The notes beneath the pieces were generated by a model. It was not told where the DNA came from. It did no database searches and saw only the letters and a program-made list of their open reading frames with translations. A DNA stretch of 64,000 nt from NCBI GenBank assembly GCA_003315335.1, contig QNRL01000001.1, forward strand, positions 914,214 to 978,213. The letters run 5' to 3'. A program made the translations under genes and the position numbers. Origin of the DNA: Pseudocitrobacter faecalis (lineage in GTDB: Bacteria > Pseudomonadota > Gammaproteobacteria > Enterobacterales > Enterobacteriaceae). Shown piece by piece: positions 46,686-57,372 of this stretch. Within the stretch, counting starts at the first letter, position 1; each line of letters opens with the position of its first letter.

Positions 46686-47663
46686 GTGACAAAGACCAAC
46701 CTGATAACCGGTTTTCTCGGTAGCGGTAAAACCACCTCCATCCTCCATCTGCTCGCGAATAAACCAGCCGATGAGAAGTGGGCGGTGCTGGTAAATGAGT
46801 TCGGCGAAGTGGGCATTGATGGCGCGCTGTTGGCCGATAGCGGTGCGCTGCTCAAAGAGATCCCCGGCGGTTGTATGTGTTGTGTGAATGGTTTACCGAT
46901 GCAGGTGGGTCTGAATACGCTGCTGCGTCAGGGCAAGCCAGACCGTCTGCTCATTGAGCCCACCGGGCTGGGCCATCCTAAACAGATCCTCGATATTCTC
47001 ACCGCCGCGGTCTACGAGCCCTGGATCGACCTGCGGGCGACACTTTGCATACTTGACCCGCGTCAGCTGCTGGATGAGAAAGTGGTGCTCAATGAGAACT
47101 TCCGCGACCAGCTCGCCGCCGCCGATATCATCATTGCCAATAAAGGCGATCGCGCGACGGCGGAAAGCGAGCAGGCCCTGGAAAGCTGGTGGCAACAATA
47201 CGGCAACAATCGTCAGCGGGTTAGCGCGACGCAGGGTAACATTGATATCGCCCTCCTCGACCAGCCGCGAAGCAATCTCACACAGCTCCCTGCCAGCGCC
47301 GCACACTCGCACGCGCATTCGGAGAAAAAAGGGCTCGCCGCGCTCAGCCTGCCGGAACATCAACGCTGGCGTCGCAGCCTGAATAGCGGCCAGGGTTATC
47401 AATCCTGCGGCTGGATTTTTGACGCCGACACAACTTTCGACACCGTGGGGATTCTCGAATGGGCACGTCTTGCTCCCGTTCAGCGCGTTAAAGCGGTCAT
47501 GCGGATCCCGGAAGGGCTGGTGCGGATAAACCGCCAGGGTGCAGATCTGCACATTGAAACGCAGAGTGTCGCACCGCCGGACAGTCGCATCGAGCTGATT
47601 AATGATGCGGATGCCGACTGGAATGGGTTGCAAACCACTCTGTTGAAGCTCCGTTTAGCGTAA
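46686..47663 (+). CDS. yeiR: COG0523 GTPase / zinc chaperone-like YeiR
   Basis: A 325-residue P-loop GTPase of the CobW/COG0523 family; E. coli YeiR is a zinc-binding GTPase. Starts with GTG (46686). Walker A GFLGSGKTT at residues 9-17, the metal motif GGCMCC with Cys63, Cys65 and Cys66, and guanine specificity NKGD. A His-rich segment (AAHSHAHSEK) and the CobW C-terminal domain with a GWIF motif follow. Alone, between yeiQ and lpxT. Confidence 0.94.
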   Translation: MTKTNLITGFLGSGKTTSILHLLANKPADEKWAVLVNEFGEVGIDGALLADSGALLKEIPGGCMCCVNGLPMQVGLNTLLRQGKPDRLLIEPTGLGHPKQILDILTAAVYEPWIDLRATLCILDPRQLLDEKVVLNENFRDQLAAADIIIANKGDRATAESEQALESWWQQYGNNRQRVSATQGNIDIALLDQPRSNLTQLPASAAHSHAHSEKKGLAALSLPEHQRWRRSLNSGQGYQSCGWIFDADTTFDTVGILEWARLAPVQRVKAVMRIPEGLVRINRQGADLHIETQSVAPPDSRIELINDADADWNGLQTTLLKLRLA

Positions 47664-47707
47664 AAGCGCTAAGGTTGCGGTCGTTGTTGAATTAAGGTGA
47701 TGAAAAA

Positions 47708-48424
47708 ATGAAAACGCGATATCCGTTAATCCTGCTGCTGAACGCTGCGGGCATAGCGCTCTTTTTATGCTGGTTCCTGCCGCCCAACCATGGCGTCTGG
47801 TTTAATGTTGATTCCGCGATTTTCCACTTCTTCAATCACGGGCTCGATGAGAGCCGCGTTTATCAGTGGTTCCTCGCTATAACCAACAACCGCGCCTTTG
47901 ATGGCTGTTCGCTGCTGGCCATGGGCTGCCTGATGCTTAGCTTCTGGCTGAAAGAGGATGCCGCTGGCCGCCGCCGGATAATTATTATTGGCCTGGTCAT
48001 GCTGCTTGCCGCAGTAATTATTAACCAGCTGGCACAGAATTTGATGCCGGTTAAGCGCGCCAGCCCAACGCTATTTTTCCCGGATACCCATCGGGTGAGC
48101 GATTATTTGCACATCTCGACCAAGGATGCTTCACGGGATAGTTTCCCGGGCGACCACGGCATGATGCTGCTCATTTTTTCAACATTCATGTGGCGTTATT
48201 TCGGTAAAAAAGCGTTCGCCATCGCGCTGGCTATTTTCGTGATTTTTGCCTTCCCGCGCGTAATGATTGGCGCACACTGGTTTACTGATATCGCCGTGGG
48301 TTCTCTGACAGCCGTGTTGATTGGCATTCCGTGGGTATTGATGACCCCGCTGAGTGACAAAGCAATATCGCTTTTTGAACGTTATCTTCCACGGTTCAAT
48401 ATGGCCCAATCCGAAAATAAATAA
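47708..48424 (+). CDS. lpxT: Lipid A 1-diphosphate synthase LpxT
   Basis: Transfers phosphate from undecaprenyl diphosphate to the 1-position of lipid A in the periplasm. A 238-residue six-helix PAP2 enzyme with motifs KRASPT, FPGDHGMM and RVMIGAHWFTDI (the C1-C3 phosphatase motifs). AAGGTGATGAAAAA precedes the ATG. A hairpin terminator follows. Confidence 0.95.
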   Translation: MKTRYPLILLLNAAGIALFLCWFLPPNHGVWFNVDSAIFHFFNHGLDESRVYQWFLAITNNRAFDGCSLLAMGCLMLSFWLKEDAAGRRRIIIIGLVMLLAAVIINQLAQNLMPVKRASPTLFFPDTHRVSDYLHISTKDASRDSFPGDHGMMLLIFSTFMWRYFGKKAFAIALAIFVIFAFPRVMIGAHWFTDIAVGSLTAVLIGIPWVLMTPLSDKAISLFERYLPRFNMAQSENK

Positions 48425-48443
48425 CGGACGTTATAAAATTATC

Positions 48444-48472
48444 ATCAGGGATCGTTTTAGATCCCTGATTTA
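48444..48472 (+). terminator. Hairpin after lpxT
   Basis: ATCAGGGATC/GATCCCTGAT is a perfect 10-bp stem with loop GTTTTA, followed by TTTAT. Weak T run, so attenuation or termination is likely but uncertain. Confidence 0.65.
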
Positions 48473-48837
48473 TCTCCGCCGATAAATCATTCTGAATAAC
48501 GTTTTCCGCCACAAATATTCGCCTTATGAATGAGTGAGTTGCCTATTTTTCAGGCTAAATTGACACTATTTTACGCATTCACAAATTTTAACTTTCTGTA
48601 TCACAATTTCTTATAAGAAATCCTGTAAAACCACTCGCAATGCCCTTGTCAATCGGGTAATCTCAATCGCGTTTGCCAATAATGAGCAATTATTCTCACA
48701 GTGAATAAATTTGTGCGCTAGTCCACAGATCTGACTTTAAAGAATTGTCTCATTGTTAGCGTGTATTTAGTCTCAGACGCGTTTGGCATTTTTTATAACG
48801 ACATTGTCGTTAAGGACTTCAAGGGAAAACACATAAA
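48473..48837. promoter_or_regulatory. Long upstream region of mepS
   Basis: About 365 AT-rich bases lie before mepS with no convincing open frame. Stretches with low GC suggest promoters and a long leader, but none could be fixed by eye. A short inverted pattern, ATTGTC...GACAAT, occurs near 48745 and 48805 (CATTGTC-GTTAAGGAC), without a clear function. Confidence 0.4.
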
Positions 48838-49410
48838 ATGGTCAAATCTCAACCAATCTTGAGATATATCTTGCGAGCGATTCCAGCAGTAGCAGTTGCG
48901 GTTCTGCTTTCTGCCTGTAGCACAACAAAAGACACCGCCAGGAATATGCATTCTGAGACGCATGCTGTGGGCACCAACGATGCCTCGTCACTGCAAGCCT
49001 CTCAGGATGAATTTGAATCAATGGTACGCAACCTCGACGTGAAATCACGTTTGATGGATCAGTACGCAGGCTGGAAAGGCGTTCGTTATCGTTTAGGCGG
49101 TGACACCAAACGCGGCGTTGATTGCTCCAGCTTTGTACAGCGCACCTTCCGTGAACAATTTGGTTTAGAGCTGCCGCGTTCTACGTGGGAACAGCAGGAA
49201 ACCGGTAAATCCGTTTCTCGTAGCCAGCTTCGCACCGGCGATTTAGTTCTGTTCCGTGCAGGATCAACAGGTCGTCATGTCGGCATCTATATCGGTAATA
49301 ATCAGTTCGTTCACGCGTCTACCAGCAGCGGTGTTACGATCTCCAGCATGAATGAACCATACTGGAAGAAGCGCTATAATGAAGCGCGCCGAGTGTTAAG
49401 CCGCTCTTAA
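48838..49410 (+). CDS. mepS: Murein DD-endopeptidase MepS (Spr)
   Basis: An outer-membrane lipoprotein that cuts D-Ala-mDAP cross-links to let peptidoglycan grow. The 190-residue protein has a lipobox LLSAC with Cys27, and an NlpC/P60 domain with catalytic Cys96 (GVDCSSF), His147 (GRHVGIYIG) and His159 (QFVHAST). Two residues longer than the E. coli protein (188). A terminator follows. Confidence 0.97.
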   Translation: MVKSQPILRYILRAIPAVAVAVLLSACSTTKDTARNMHSETHAVGTNDASSLQASQDEFESMVRNLDVKSRLMDQYAGWKGVRYRLGGDTKRGVDCSSFVQRTFREQFGLELPRSTWEQQETGKSVSRSQLRTGDLVLFRAGSTGRHVGIYIGNNQFVHASTSSGVTISSMNEPYWKKRYNEARRVLSRS

Positions 49411-49453
49411 TATCACTTGCTGTCAGTATCCCTTGATTGACCGCAAGCATAAG

Positions 49454-49483
49454 AAAGCACTGCTCTGGCAGTGCTTTTTTTTT
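49454..49483 (+). terminator. mepS terminator
   Basis: AAAGCACTGC/GCAGTGCTTT, a 10-bp stem with a TCTG loop, followed by six more Ts. Confidence 0.93.
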
Positions 49484-49532
49484 CCTGATGATTTTGCAAA
49501 ACCGATTTAAATAACCGAGACCCGCAATCTTT

Positions 49533-51098
49533 ATGCTAAGCCGCAAAACGCTGTTAAGCCGCAGAATCGCCATCACCAGTTTGTTGGTCGGCGTGGTATT
49601 TGCTCTGCTGGCAGGCGGTACTCAGTTTTACGTCTCTTACCACAAACGCACCGAGCAGTTTGACAACACCATTACCGAGCTGAAAACCTATCTCAACAGC
49701 TATTTTGGCGAGGTGCTCAGTACTATCGATACGCTGCAACCGCTGACCATGAGTTTGTGTGAGGACGTCTCCTCTGAGCTCACCTCGCGGGCGGCTTTTA
49801 GTCTTAATATTCGCGCTTTTCTGCTGGTCAAAGACGGCCATGCGTTTTGTTCATCGGCAACAGGGCCGCTGGATATCGCGATTAAAGATCTCGTCCCTGC
49901 TCTTGACCTGTCACAAAATAAAGCGATGACGATTTTGCCCGGCACCCCCATGATGCCGCACCGCCCGGCATTTATTCTGTGGGCGCGTAGCCCACTGTTG
50001 GCTGACCGAGGGGTATTTACGTCGATCAACGCCAATCTGATGCCGTGGATACTGAATTCATCGAAACAGAGTCAGTACAGTGGCATCGCGCTGGTGATTA
50101 ATGGCAATACGGCGATCTCAACTTTTAACCACCAGCCCGTGGCGCTGACAAGCATTGAAAATAGCCCCATTCGCCGGGCTAAAATCAACGGCGTGCCGCT
50201 GGAGATTTATCTCTATGGCAACGAAGTCGCCACGGACAATATGCTTTACGCACTGCTGTTAGGGGCGATGTGTGGCCTGCTGAGTGGAATTTTGTGCGCC
50301 TACGTAATGACGATAAGAATGCGGCCTGGCCGGGAAATTCTATCGGCAATTACCCGAAATCAGTTTCATGTGGTCTACCAGCCGGTGGTGCATGCCAGCG
50401 ATTTGCATATTGGCGGCGTGGAAGTGCTGATGCGCTGGACGCATCCTGTTGCCGGCAATATTCCTCCCGACGCCTTTATCAGTTTCGCAGAGGGGCAAAA
50501 CCTGATGGTTCCTCTCACCCGCCATCTTTTTGAGTTAATTGCCAACGATGCACCTGCGCTGCAAAAAGTGCTGCCGCCCGGCACAAAGCTTGGGATAAAT
50601 ATCTCGCCAAGTCATCTGCACGCTGAGAGCTTCAAACAGGATATCCGTCGTCTGCTTGCCAGTTTGCCTGAAAACTATTTCCAGGTGGTGCTGGAGCTCA
50701 CCGAGCGCGACATGCTCAACGAAAAGCAGGCGGTGAAACTGTTTGAATGGCTACACGGCGAGGGCATAGAAATTGCCATTGACGATTTCGGTACCGGTCA
50801 TAGTGCGCTGATTTATCTTGAGCGCTTCACGCTGGATTATCTGAAAATCGACCGTGGTTTTGTCAAAGCCATTGGTACGGAAACGGTCACCTCGCCGGTA
50901 CTGGACACTGTACTGACGCTTACGCATCGTCTAAATCTGGTCACCGTGGCAGAAGGCGTGGAGACGCAGGAGCAGGCAACGTGGCTGCGCGACCACGGCG
51001 TCGATTTCCTGCAGGGCTACTGGATAAGCCGACCGCTCACTCTCCCTCAGCTTGTTGAGGCGCATAATGAGCCTGCGAAATATTTCACAAGCCGCTAA
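49533..51098 (+). CDS. pdeN: Cyclic-di-GMP phosphodiesterase PdeN (Rtn)
   Basis: A 521-residue inner-membrane protein with an N-terminal helix, a periplasmic CSS-motif domain (CEDVSSEL... FCSSATG) and, after a second helix (MLYALLLGAMCGLLSGILCA), a cytoplasmic EAL domain. EAL-site residues: EVL in place of EAL (GGVEVLMRW), NISPSHLHAESF, ELTERD, IAIDDFGTGHSAL, DYLKIDRGF and VAEGVET, QGYW. All catalytic groups are present, so it should be active. The CSS domain of related proteins senses periplasmic redox state. Confidence 0.94.
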   Translation: MLSRKTLLSRRIAITSLLVGVVFALLAGGTQFYVSYHKRTEQFDNTITELKTYLNSYFGEVLSTIDTLQPLTMSLCEDVSSELTSRAAFSLNIRAFLLVKDGHAFCSSATGPLDIAIKDLVPALDLSQNKAMTILPGTPMMPHRPAFILWARSPLLADRGVFTSINANLMPWILNSSKQSQYSGIALVINGNTAISTFNHQPVALTSIENSPIRRAKINGVPLEIYLYGNEVATDNMLYALLLGAMCGLLSGILCAYVMTIRMRPGREILSAITRNQFHVVYQPVVHASDLHIGGVEVLMRWTHPVAGNIPPDAFISFAEGQNLMVPLTRHLFELIANDAPALQKVLPPGTKLGINISPSHLHAESFKQDIRRLLASLPENYFQVVLELTERDMLNEKQAVKLFEWLHGEGIEIAIDDFGTGHSALIYLERFTLDYLKIDRGFVKAIGTETVTSPVLDTVLTLTHRLNLVTVAEGVETQEQATWLRDHGVDFLQGYWISRPLTLPQLVEAHNEPAKYFTSR

Positions 51099-51153
51099 GG
51101 GTCAATTATGATTCAAGGACATCAGGAACGGATCATAAAGGGAAGGTAGCCCG

Positions 51154-52962
51154 GTGATATTTGTGCGCATGTGTCTCGTGCTGTTGGCGCTGAGCAGTTT
51201 TCCCCTCGGCGCACAGACGATTAAAGAGAGTTACGCGTTTGCCGTCATTGGCGAGCCGAAGTATGCCATTAACTTTAATCACTTCGATTACGTCAATCCG
51301 GCTGCGCCGAAAGGCGGCGCGGTGACGCTTTCTGCTATTGGCACCTTCGATAACTTTAACCGTTATGCGCTACGCGGCAACCCCGGCGTGCGTACAGAAT
51401 CGCTTTATGATGCGCTCTTCACCACCTCGGACGATGAACCGGGCAGCTACTATCCGCTGATTGCCGAAAGCGCCCGCTACGCCGATGATTACTCATGGGT
51501 CGAAGTCAGCATGAACCCCCAGGCTCGCTTTCATGATGGAAGCCCCATTACCGCCCGCGACGTCGAGTTTACCTTCCACAAGTTTATGACCGAAGGTGTG
51601 CCGCAATTCCGTTTGGTCTACAAAGGCACGACTGTTAAAGCCATTGCGCCGCTCACGGTGCGTTTCGAACTGGGCAAACCGGGCAAAGAGGATATGTTGA
51701 GCCTTTTCTCCCTGCCGGTGATGCCAGAGAAATTCTGGCGCGACCACAAACTCAGCGATCCGCTCTCTACCCCACCGCTCGCCAGCGGCCCCTATCGCAT
51801 TACCGACTGGCGGCTGGGGCAATATATTGTCTATTCGCGCGAAAAAAATTACTGGGGCGCGAATTTGCCCGTCAACCGTGGCCGCTGGAATTTTGATACG
51901 CTGCGCTACGACTACTACCTTGATGACAATGTCGCCTTTGAAGCATTTAAGGCGGGTGCCTTCGATCTGCGTAACGAAGGCAGTGCCAAAAACTGGGCCA
52001 CGCGCTATATCGGCAAAAACTTCGCCAATGGCTATATCGTGAAAGAGGCGCAAAAAAATGAGGCCGCTCAGGATACACGCTGGCTGGCGTTTAATATTCA
52101 GCGCCCGGTCTTTGCCGATCGGCAGGTACGTGAAGCCATCAGCATGGCCTTCGATTTTGAATGGATGAATAAAGCGCTGTTTTATCACGCCTACAGCCGC
52201 CCCGTCAGCTATTTCCAGAATACAGAGTACGCGGCGCGCCATTATCCGAATGCCGAGGAACTCACGCTGCTGGCACCGATGAAAAAGGATCTTCCACCCG
52301 ACGTCTTTACCACTATTTATCAGCCGCCCGTCTCAAACGGTGATGGTGCGAACCGCCAAAACCTGCTTAAAGCGGGCGAGCTGCTCACCCAGGCCGGCTG
52401 GGTGTTGAAAAATCAGCAGCGCGTAAATGAGAAAACGGGCCAGCCACTGCGCTTCGAACTGCTGGTCGCCTCTGGCGGGAATAACCAGTGGGTGCTGCCG
52501 TTCCAGCGCAATCTGAAACGCCTCGGCGTCGATATGTCTATTCGCCAGGTGGATAACTCTCAGTTGCTCAGCCGCTTACGTAAACGCGATTACGATATGA
52601 TGCCAAGCCTGTGGCGCGCCACGCCGTGGCCCAGCTCCGACCTGCAAATTTCCTGGTCATCCGAGTACATCAACTCAACCTATAACGCGCCCGGCGTCGC
52701 CAGCCCGGTCGTTGACACGTTAATCAATCAAATAATCCAGGCAAAAGGTGACGAGAAAAAATTGCTGCCGCTGGGTCGCGCGCTGGATCGCGTCTTAACC
52801 TGGAACTTCTACATGCTGCCGATGTGGTATATGGCGGAGGATCATGTGGCTTACTGGGATAAATTCTCACATCCACCGGTTCGCCCGCTCTATGCCAGCG
52901 GCTTTGACAACTGGTGGTATGACGTCAATAAAGCGGCGAAACTGCCGGAAGCCCGGCGTTAA
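51154..52962 (+). CDS. yejA: Oligopeptide-binding protein YejA
   Basis: A 602-residue SBP_bac_5 periplasmic receptor of the YejABEF importer, which takes up peptides including microcin C in E. coli. A GTG start at 51154 gives a signal peptide (CLVLLALSSFPLGAQT) aligned with E. coli. The core has TFDNFNRYALRGNPG, HDGSPITARDVEFTFHKFMT, and ISWSSEYINSTYNAPG. First gene of yejABEF. Confidence 0.95.
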   Translation: MIFVRMCLVLLALSSFPLGAQTIKESYAFAVIGEPKYAINFNHFDYVNPAAPKGGAVTLSAIGTFDNFNRYALRGNPGVRTESLYDALFTTSDDEPGSYYPLIAESARYADDYSWVEVSMNPQARFHDGSPITARDVEFTFHKFMTEGVPQFRLVYKGTTVKAIAPLTVRFELGKPGKEDMLSLFSLPVMPEKFWRDHKLSDPLSTPPLASGPYRITDWRLGQYIVYSREKNYWGANLPVNRGRWNFDTLRYDYYLDDNVAFEAFKAGAFDLRNEGSAKNWATRYIGKNFANGYIVKEAQKNEAAQDTRWLAFNIQRPVFADRQVREAISMAFDFEWMNKALFYHAYSRPVSYFQNTEYAARHYPNAEELTLLAPMKKDLPPDVFTTIYQPPVSNGDGANRQNLLKAGELLTQAGWVLKNQQRVNEKTGQPLRFELLVASGGNNQWVLPFQRNLKRLGVDMSIRQVDNSQLLSRLRKRDYDMMPSLWRATPWPSSDLQISWSSEYINSTYNAPGVASPVVDTLINQIIQAKGDEKKLLPLGRALDRVLTWNFYMLPMWYMAEDHVAYWDKFSHPPVRPLYASGFDNWWYDVNKAAKLPEARR

Positions 52963-52971
52963 GGAGAAGAG

Positions 52972-54066
52972 ATGAGCGCCTATTTGCTCCGCCGCTTATT
53001 GCTGATTATCCCGACGCTGTGGGCAATCATCACGCTTAACTTTTTTATTGTTCAGATTGCCCCTGGCGGCCCGGTCGATCAGGCCATTGCCGCCGTTGAG
53101 TTCGGTAACCCCGGCGGCCTCCCCGGCACCGGCGGAGGCGGCTCGGGCGGCAGTCATGCACGCGCGGGCGTGGGTAATATCGCCGACAGCCAGTATCGCG
53201 GCGGGCGTGGCCTTGACCCGGAAGTGATCGCCGAAATTACTCAGCGCTACGGTTTTGATAAACCGCTGCACGAACGCTACGTCAAAATGCTGTGGGATTA
53301 CATCCGCTTTGATTTCGGCAACAGCCTGTTTCGTAACGCCTCCGTTTTACAGTTAATGAAGGACAGCCTGCCCGTGTCGATTACGCTCGGCCTGTGGAGC
53401 ACGCTGATTATTTACCTGGTGTCGATACCGCTGGGGATTCGCAAAGCGGTGCAAAACGGCAGCCGTTTCGACACCTGGAGTAGCGCACTGATTATTATTG
53501 GCTACGCCATTCCGGCGTTTCTGTTCGCTATTTTGTTGATCGTGTTCTTCGCTGGCGGCAGTTACTATGACCTGTTCCCGCTACGTGGGCTGGTATCGGC
53601 CAATTTCGACACGCTTCCCTGGTATCAGAAAATTACCGACTACCTCTGGCACATCACGCTGCCGGTGCTGGCGACGGTGATTGGCGGCTTTGCGGCGCTT
53701 ACCATGCTGACTAAAAATTCGTTTCTGGACGAAATTCGCAAGCAATACGTGGTCACCGCCCGCGCCAAGGGCGTCAGCGAGCACAACATCCTGTGGAAGC
53801 ATATTTTTCGTAACGCCATGCTGCTGGTGATTGCCGGTTTTCCGGCCACTTTTATCAGCATGTTCTTTACCGGTTCGTTGCTGATCGAAGTGATGTTTTC
53901 ACTGAACGGGCTGGGGCTTCTGGGTTATGAGGCGACCGTCTCACGCGATTACCCGGTGATGTTCGGTACGCTCTATATTTTTACCCTGATCGGCCTGCTG
54001 CTGAATATCGTCAGTGATATCACCTACACGTTGGTCGATCCACGCATCGATTTTGAGGGCCGGTGA
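52972..54066 (+). CDS. yejB: Peptide ABC transporter permease YejB
   Basis: A 364-residue permease (BPD_transp_1) with six helices. The EAA-type loop [23 protein letters not shown] is present. A Gly-rich loop ([21 protein letters not shown]) near residue 45 is typical of YejB and not a repeat artefact. GGAGAAGAG precedes the ATG. Overlaps yejE by one base at 54066. Confidence 0.95.
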   Translation: MSAYLLRRLLLIIPTLWAIITLNFFIVQIAPGGPVDQAIAAVEFGNPGGLPGTGGGGSGGSHARAGVGNIADSQYRGGRGLDPEVIAEITQRYGFDKPLHERYVKMLWDYIRFDFGNSLFRNASVLQLMKDSLPVSITLGLWSTLIIYLVSIPLGIRKAVQNGSRFDTWSSALIIIGYAIPAFLFAILLIVFFAGGSYYDLFPLRGLVSANFDTLPWYQKITDYLWHITLPVLATVIGGFAALTMLTKNSFLDEIRKQYVVTARAKGVSEHNILWKHIFRNAMLLVIAGFPATFISMFFTGSLLIEVMFSLNGLGLLGYEATVSRDYPVMFGTLYIFTLIGLLLNIVSDITYTLVDPRIDFEGR

Positions 54067-55091
54067 TGATGTCGTTAAACCCAATCAACCAGGCCCGCTG
54101 GGCGCGCTTTCGCCATAACCGACGCGGTTACTGGTCGTTATGGATCTTTCTGATCATCTTCGTTTGCAGCATGTGTTCCGAACTTATCGCCAACGATCGT
54201 CCTTTGCTGGTGCAGTACAAAGGCAGCCTCTACGTGCCGCTGGTAAAAGAGTACAGCGAACAAACCTTTGGCGGCCAGTTCGCCACCGCCGCCGATTACC
54301 AGGATCCGTGGCTGCGTAAGCAGTTGAGCGAAAATGGCTGGGTGCTGTGGGCGCCGGTTCGCTACGGTGCAACAACCATCGACTTTAATACCGACCTCCC
54401 CTTCCCTTCGCCACCTTCTTCACAAAACTGGCTGGGCACCGACGCCAACGGCGGCGATGTGCTGGCGCGCATTCTTTACGGCACTCGCATCTCGATTTTG
54501 TTTGGCCTGATGCTGACGATTTGCTCCAGCGTAATGGGGGTAACAGCCGGCGCGATTCAGGGATATTACGGCGGTAAGATTGACCTGTGGGGGCAACGCT
54601 TTATTGAGGTATGGTCCGGCATGCCGACGCTGTTCTTGATCATTTTGCTTTCAAGCGTCGTGCAACCGGGCTTCTGGTGGCTGCTGGCGATTACTGTCCT
54701 GTTTGGCTGGATGGCGCTGGTCGGCGTGGTGCGCGCGGAATTTTTACGCACGCGAAACTATGACTATATTCGCGCGGCACAGGCGCTTGGCGTCAGCGAC
54801 CGCAGCATTATTTTCCGTCATATGCTGCCCAACGCGATGGTTGCCACCCTCACCTTCCTGCCGTTTATTTTATGCAGCTCCATTACCACGCTGACCTCGC
54901 TGGATTTCCTTGGCTTCGGCCTGCCATTGGGGTCGCCATCGCTGGGAGAACTGCTTTTACAGGGCAAAAATAACCTTCAGGCTCCGTGGCTTGGCATCAC
55001 GGCATTTCTTTCCGTTGCTGTGCTGTTGTCGCTGCTGATTTTTATCGGCGAAGCCGTGCGCGACGCTTTTGATCCGAATAAGGCGGTTTAA
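54066..55091 (+). CDS. yejE: Peptide ABC transporter permease YejE
   Basis: The second permease, 341 residues, with the extended periplasmic N-terminal region of OppC-type proteins, LGTDANGGDVLARILYGTRISI, and the EAA loop IRAAQALGVSDRSIIFRHMLPNAMVATLTF. The ATG at 54066 gives the E. coli length; a second ATG is three bases later and a GTG three bases earlier. Confidence 0.94.
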   Translation: MMSLNPINQARWARFRHNRRGYWSLWIFLIIFVCSMCSELIANDRPLLVQYKGSLYVPLVKEYSEQTFGGQFATAADYQDPWLRKQLSENGWVLWAPVRYGATTIDFNTDLPFPSPPSSQNWLGTDANGGDVLARILYGTRISILFGLMLTICSSVMGVTAGAIQGYYGGKIDLWGQRFIEVWSGMPTLFLIILLSSVVQPGFWWLLAITVLFGWMALVGVVRAEFLRTRNYDYIRAAQALGVSDRSIIFRHMLPNAMVATLTFLPFILCSSITTLTSLDFLGFGLPLGSPSLGELLLQGKNNLQAPWLGITAFLSVAVLLSLLIFIGEAVRDAFDPNKAV

Positions 55092-55092
55092 G

Positions 55093-56682
55093 ATGAGTCA
55101 TCATCTGCTTGAGATAGACAATCTTTCCATCGCCTTTCGCAATCAGGGCGTCACACGTACGGTTGTTAGCGAGCTCTCATTACAGATTGACGCTGGCGAA
55201 ACGCTGGCGCTGGTTGGTGAATCGGGCTCGGGAAAAAGCGTCAGCGCGCTCTCCATTTTGCGCCTGCTGCCGCAGCCGCCGGTGAGCTATCCTGGCGGCG
55301 ATATCCGTTTTCAGGGCGAAACTCTGCTTCATGCCAGCGAACACACGCTGCGTGGCGTGCGTGGCAACCGCATTGCGATGATTTTTCAGGAGCCGATGGT
55401 CTCGCTGAACCCGCTACATACGCTGGAAAAACAGCTTTATGAAGTGCTCTCGCTGCATCGGGGGATGCGCAAAGAGCCTGCGCGGGCAGAAATCCTGGAT
55501 TGCCTGGACAGGGTCGGCATTCGTAACGCGGCCAAACGGCTGGCGGATTATCCGCATCAGCTCTCCGGCGGCGAACGTCAGCGCGTGATGATTGCGATGG
55601 CATTGCTAACGCGTCCTGCCCTGCTGATCGCCGATGAGCCCACCACCGCGCTGGATGTATCGGTGCAGGCACACATTCTCACCCTACTGCGCGAGCTAAA
55701 GCACGAGTTAAACATGGGCTTACTGTTTATCACCCATGACCTGAGCATTGTGCGCAAGCTGGCTGACCGGGTTGCGGTCATGCAGCAGGGCCACTGCGTT
55801 GAACAGAATCGCGCTCAGACGCTGTTTGCCGCACCGGTGCACCCGTATACCCGCAGGCTGCTCGACAGCGAGCCATCGGGCTCTCCAGTACCTTTACCGG
55901 AGGATGCCGCCACGTTGCTCAAGGTAAACGATCTCAGCGTCGAATTTCCGATACGTAAAGGCGTCCTGCGCCGCATCGTTGATAACAATCGTGTGGTGAA
56001 CAATTTAAGCTTTACCCTGCGCGCGGGCGAAACGCTGGGGCTGGTAGGGGAATCGGGTTCAGGGAAGAGCACCACCGGGCTGGCGCTACTGCGGCTTATT
56101 GCCTCCAAAGGCGAGATTCAGTTTGCCGGGGAAATGTTGCAGGGCCGTAGCCGTAAGCAACTCCTGCCGCTGCGCCATCGCATTCAGGTGGTCTTCCAGG
56201 ATCCGAACTCGTCGCTTAACCCGCGTCTGAACGCGCTGCAAATTATTGAAGAAGGTTTACGGGTACACCACCCAGCGCTGTCGGCAATCGATCGCGAACA
56301 ACGCGTCATTCAGGCCATGCAGGAAGTGGGGTTAGATCCGGACACACGTCAGCGCTATCCGGCGGAATTTTCCGGCGGCCAGCGACAACGTATCGCCATC
56401 GCGCGGGCGCTGATCCTGAAACCTGAATTGATCATCCTCGATGAACCCACGTCATCGCTCGATCGCACCGTTCAGGCGCAGATACTGACGCTATTAAAGG
56501 AATTGCAGAAAAAGTACCGGCTGGCCTATATCTTTATCAGCCACGACCTGCATGTGGTACGTTCGCTATGCCATCAGGTGATTGTGCTGCGACAGGGAAA
56601 AGTGGTCGAACAGGGAGAGTGCCAGCGCATTTTCGCAGCACCAGAGCAGGATTACACCCGTCAGCTCATTATGCTGAGCTGA
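55093..56682 (+). CDS. yejF: Peptide ABC transporter double ATPase YejF
   Basis: A 529-residue fused ATPase (Dpp/Opp type). Domain 1: [40 protein letters not shown]. Domain 2: [42 protein letters not shown]. Each domain is followed by the oligopeptide-type tail VHPYTRRLL-, EQDYTRQL. The start overlaps nothing but lies one base after the yejE stop. Confidence 0.96.
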   Translation: MSHHLLEIDNLSIAFRNQGVTRTVVSELSLQIDAGETLALVGESGSGKSVSALSILRLLPQPPVSYPGGDIRFQGETLLHASEHTLRGVRGNRIAMIFQEPMVSLNPLHTLEKQLYEVLSLHRGMRKEPARAEILDCLDRVGIRNAAKRLADYPHQLSGGERQRVMIAMALLTRPALLIADEPTTALDVSVQAHILTLLRELKHELNMGLLFITHDLSIVRKLADRVAVMQQGHCVEQNRAQTLFAAPVHPYTRRLLDSEPSGSPVPLPEDAATLLKVNDLSVEFPIRKGVLRRIVDNNRVVNNLSFTLRAGETLGLVGESGSGKSTTGLALLRLIASKGEIQFAGEMLQGRSRKQLLPLRHRIQVVFQDPNSSLNPRLNALQIIEEGLRVHHPALSAIDREQRVIQAMQEVGLDPDTRQRYPAEFSGGQRQRIAIARALILKPELIILDEPTSSLDRTVQAQILTLLKELQKKYRLAYIFISHDLHVVRSLCHQVIVLRQGKVVEQGECQRIFAAPEQDYTRQLIMLS

Positions 56683-56685
56683 CGA

Positions 56686-57030
56686 TCAGAACGGATTATT
56701 GCCGGAGAAGGTTTCGGCAATCGCCACGCCAAAATTTTTCAGACGGCAGGTCGCGGCACATTCGTCCTGACGTTTTACAAACAGGCACGGCTCCCCTTCA
56801 CACTCCAGAACGGAGCTTTCGAGCGAGATATCCGACAATGCCTGGCTTAAGGTATGCATCACTGGCCAGGCTTTATCACCGTCCGGGCTCAGCAGTTTCA
56901 GGGCCACCAGCGCATTTTCGTTGCTATCACCGCTTTGCGGAATCGGTTCAACTCTTGAACCTGCGAAACCCGCCGCCCAGCGATAATCCTGCGGCAGTCG
57001 ATGTACTATAGAAAGCTGTAATGTCGTCAC
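56686..57030 (-). CDS. yejG: Conserved protein YejG
   Basis: A 114-residue small protein of unknown function, aligning end to end with E. coli YejG ([31 protein letters not shown] ... [13 protein letters not shown]). It starts with GTG, preceded by GGGGAA. Convergent with yejF with only 3 bp between stops. E. coli YejG has been linked to aminoglycoside susceptibility; not visible here. Confidence 0.9.
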   Translation of the reverse strand: MTTLQLSIVHRLPQDYRWAAGFAGSRVEPIPQSGDSNENALVALKLLSPDGDKAWPVMHTLSQALSDISLESSVLECEGEPCLFVKRQDECAATCRLKNFGVAIAETFSGNNPF

Positions 57031-57372
57031 GTTCTTTTCCCCGGAAGCAATTTACTTCACAATTATTTTACATCCATATTAACACATTGTTGACAAATCG
57101 TCCTGCATCCAGAAAAAAACGCCTGCAACTCACGGCTTATTCATTGACTGAGTGATTATTTTTGTCGCGACAAGCGAATTGGGTGATGCTTTTCGGCGCT
57201 ATATGTACCCGTTTCTGTGATCTAACACAACCTTTTTATCTACAACAATGTGACTTTTTACATTATTAGATTTTACATAAAAGAAACATACATAAGTACC
57301 ACGAATAGTACTTCGGTTGATATGCATCAAAAAAAAGGGGCGAAAAATCGCCCCTTTATCAAAATGTTTGTA
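57031..57372. promoter_or_regulatory. Gap between yejG and bcr
   Basis: About 340 bp of AT-rich sequence upstream of yejG. It contains the bcr terminator near its right end. No gene or operator recognised; the yejG promoter must lie in the part near 57031. Confidence 0.4.
57329..57358 (-). terminator. bcr terminator
   Basis: AAAGGGGCGA/TCGCCCCTTT, a 10-bp stem with a 4-base A loop; the minus strand continues with a T run. It lies 15 bp after the bcr stop. Confidence 0.92.

Noticed and set aside
53110-53175. Gly/Ser-rich stretch in yejB as a possible insertion
   Set aside because: The Gly-rich loop is a known feature of YejB proteins and the frame is continuous.
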